A stretch of 61,091 bases of DNA from GCA-2725625 sp964574215 (GTDB lineage: Bacteria > Pseudomonadota > Alphaproteobacteria > Rhodospirillales > UBA2165): contig CAZNLR010000029.1 in the NCBI GenBank assembly GCA_964574215.1, forward strand, positions 1 to 61,091, read 5' to 3'. Under the pieces are notes generated by a model, which did not search any database, was not told where the DNA came from, and saw nothing but the letters and a program-made list of their open reading frames with translations. Shown here piece by piece: positions 59,927-61,091 of the stretch. Made by a program: the position numbers and the translations under genes. Every line of letters starts with the position of its first letter. Positions within the stretch are counted from its first letter, which is position 1.

Positions 59927-60659
59927 TTATTCTTTTTCTAACGTAACAAAACGTCCATGCTTTTTCAGTGCCCGAACGGCGCCGCCTTGGGCAGTAACAA
60001 TGCTCGCTCCGCCGACATCCGTAATCACCATACCGGCCAGTATACTAACGCCAAGCTGGTAGAGCGGCGGCGCTAGCGGGGTACTCGGTCCGACCAATGC
60101 AATTGGTACGCCTCGAGCCAGCTTAAGCAGACGCCCGGCACTGCCGTTGACCAAGGAGGCGGCCGTCAAAATGACCCCGGCGCTTTCCGGCAGCAATCGG
60201 TCTGCGTATTGCTCACTGAACTCTCCTTCTCGAGGATCACGCTCGACAATTCGTAGGTCCTTAATACGTTCTTCCAGCGCCGGAAACCTGCCGACCACCG
60301 TCACTGGTCCATCGACATTTTCGAAGGCGTCCAGGCCATTGGAATCCGATCCAGTTAAATCAAAGGAATTGTAATGTGCGTTAATTGCCGCCATGCCGAT
60401 GGCCGCTTCCAACGGATTTTCAGAACCGATTAGGTCGGCTGNNNNNNNNNNNNNNNNTCTCCCGCAAGGTCGGGTCGGTCAGGCTTCCTGCGTTTGAAAT
60501 GGGTTGGCAGCCGGTGGCGTCCCGCTGCGGTGTGTGAGCCAGACCGCACCCCGTTTCGCCCTCGACCAAAGTCCAGTTCACGCCGACGACGACGCGCTTA
60601 ATCCTTTGATCATCGACCTCGGACAACAATGCATCGTATAATTCAGTATTATCATTCAT
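59927..60659 (-). CDS. DUF4213/DUF364 protein, interrupted by an assembly gap
   Basis: One gene of about 240 residues: the N-terminal part (VVVGVNWTLVEGETGCGLAHTPQ, then GSLTDPTLRE) ends at 16 N, and on the other side the frame resumes as ADLIGSENPLEAAIGMAAINAHYN and runs to the stop at 59927. Sixteen is not a multiple of three, so the frames do not join as given, but both parts belong to the same family (DUF4213 then DUF364, with a Rossmann-like end: VITDVGGASIVTAQGGAVRAL). Members are linked with metal or molybdate metabolism. It is divergent from the ModE-like gene and converges with mobA. Confidence 0.85.
60442..60457. other. Assembly gap (16 N) inside the DUF4213/DUF364 gene
   Basis: The run breaks the reading frame artificially; the coding sense on the two sides is in different frames. 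True gap length is unknown. Confidence 0.95.
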
Positions 60660-60709
60660 GGTTTATTTTTCAGTTATCATTTGGTTTTGACAATACTCAA
60701 GTTAAGCAT

Positions 60710-61081
60710 ATGGGAAAAGTTAAGAAACTGGCGCCGAGGCTGCGAATATTATTTGGTGAAGCGACGGCGCTTGGTCCCGGCAAGGTGGAACTGATCGAAG
60801 CAATAGAACGGTCAGGATCTATATCCGGCGCTGCCAAGCAAATGGGCATGTCCTACCGACGGGCATGGAATCTTGTCGACAGCATAAACCACGATTTTAA
60901 GGAGCCGATTATTCAAACCAATGCCGGTGGCAAGGGCGGCGGCGGTGCCACTATATCCGTCATCGGCCAGGAAATCCTTTTGCGCTATCGGGCGATTGAA
61001 GACAAAGCGATGGCGAGCGTCGAAAAAGAAGTCGCAACTTTTGGTCGTTATTTGGATCAGAAATCCAAGTCAAAATCCTAA
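60710..61081 (+). CDS. ModE-like single-domain molybdenum regulator
   Basis: 123 residues from ATG at 60710. It is the LysR-like DNA-binding domain of ModE (RILFGEATALGPGKVELIEAIERSGSISGAAKQMGMSYRRAWNLV, shown here by its parts ALGPGKVELIEAI and GAAKQMGMSYRRAW) without the molybdate-binding TOBE domains. Such short forms occur in alphaproteobacteria and must sense molybdate through another protein or not at all. The upstream open frame from 60629 has no start signal. Divergent from the DUF4213/DUF364 gene, 50 bases apart. Confidence 0.88.
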   Translation: MGKVKKLAPRLRILFGEATALGPGKVELIEAIERSGSISGAAKQMGMSYRRAWNLVDSINHDFKEPIIQTNAGGKGGGGATISVIGQEILLRYRAIEDKAMASVEKEVATFGRYLDQKSKSKS

Positions 61082-61091
61082 CTTAAATTTT

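Noticed and set aside
1..61091. tRNA, rRNA, CRISPR arrays, insertion sequences, known riboswitches
   Set aside because: Read for on both strands; no cloverleaf, direct-repeat array, transposase or riboswitch core was recognised, though small RNAs cannot be excluded by eye.

Overview
The window reads as a chromosomal segment of a free-living, probably marine alphaproteobacterium (Rhodospirillales-like is my best guess). The basis is three TRAP-type transporter components sets/types (TAXI and DctPQM), a glutathione-dependent formaldehyde dehydrogenase, molybdenum enzymes and cofactor genes, a class 2 PyrD, and an SOS box of the alphaproteobacterial form GTTC-N7-GTTC. Three runs of N (4764-4773, 29153-29170, 60442-60457) each lie inside a gene, so this is a draft scaffold. 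No tRNA, rRNA, CRISPR array, insertion sequence or integrase is visible.

Layout. 1-7.2 kb: the end of an amino-acid-type binding protein, a Tat-exported aldo/keto reductase, a lysine-rich membrane protein, a cytosolic reductive dehalogenase with an internally duplicated domain next to a divergent MarR regulator, and a stray phage-type peptidoglycan-binding protein. 7.2-14.5 kb: adhC, a membrane cytochrome c, then a run of a DAO-type flavoenzyme, an old-yellow-enzyme homologue, an acyl-CoA dehydrogenase and an EamA exporter. 14.5-26.7 kb: a TAXI TRAP transporter divergent from an acyl-CoA dehydrogenase and a CaiB-type CoA transferase, an S15-type hydrolase, a DUF3237 protein, a thioesterase, an MFS carrier, a cupin and a benzoate-CoA-ligase-like enzyme.

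27-49.5 kb is a large catabolic block. A plus-strand operon holds a xanthine-dehydrogenase-family enzyme (large subunit fused to a CoxG domain, FAD subunit, 2Fe-2S subunit), a UbiD decarboxylase, an SDR and a VOC protein broken by one in-frame TAA. A minus-strand operon holds a two-subunit thiamine-diphosphate decarboxylase, an aldehyde dehydrogenase and a DctPQM TRAP transporter. Then come a LysR regulator, a binding-protein-fold protein without signal peptide, a zinc alcohol dehydrogenase, cupin, cysteine hydrolase, second LysR, two tandem cyclases, an SDR and a 3-hydroxyacyl-CoA dehydrogenase. A nearly identical 49-bp element stands before the molybdenum-enzyme operon and before the decarboxylase operon (44 of 49 bases), with a shorter version before the alcohol dehydrogenase, so these separate units are probably one regulon for uptake and breakdown of an aromatic or heteroaromatic acid or a 2-oxo acid.

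49.5-54.7 kb is a compact phage-derived island: S24 repressor, SOS box, small DNA-binding proteins, terminase small and large subunits, peptidoglycan-binding protein, small membrane protein, M15 peptidase and 3TM holin, but no portal, capsid, tail or integrase. It has a promoter followed at once by a terminator ahead of the terminase genes. 54.7-61.1 kb is housekeeping and molybdenum metabolism: pyrD, nadK, moaA, fdhD, mobA, a DUF4213/DUF364 protein and a ModE-like regulator. The cofactor genes fit the molybdenum enzyme at 27 kb.
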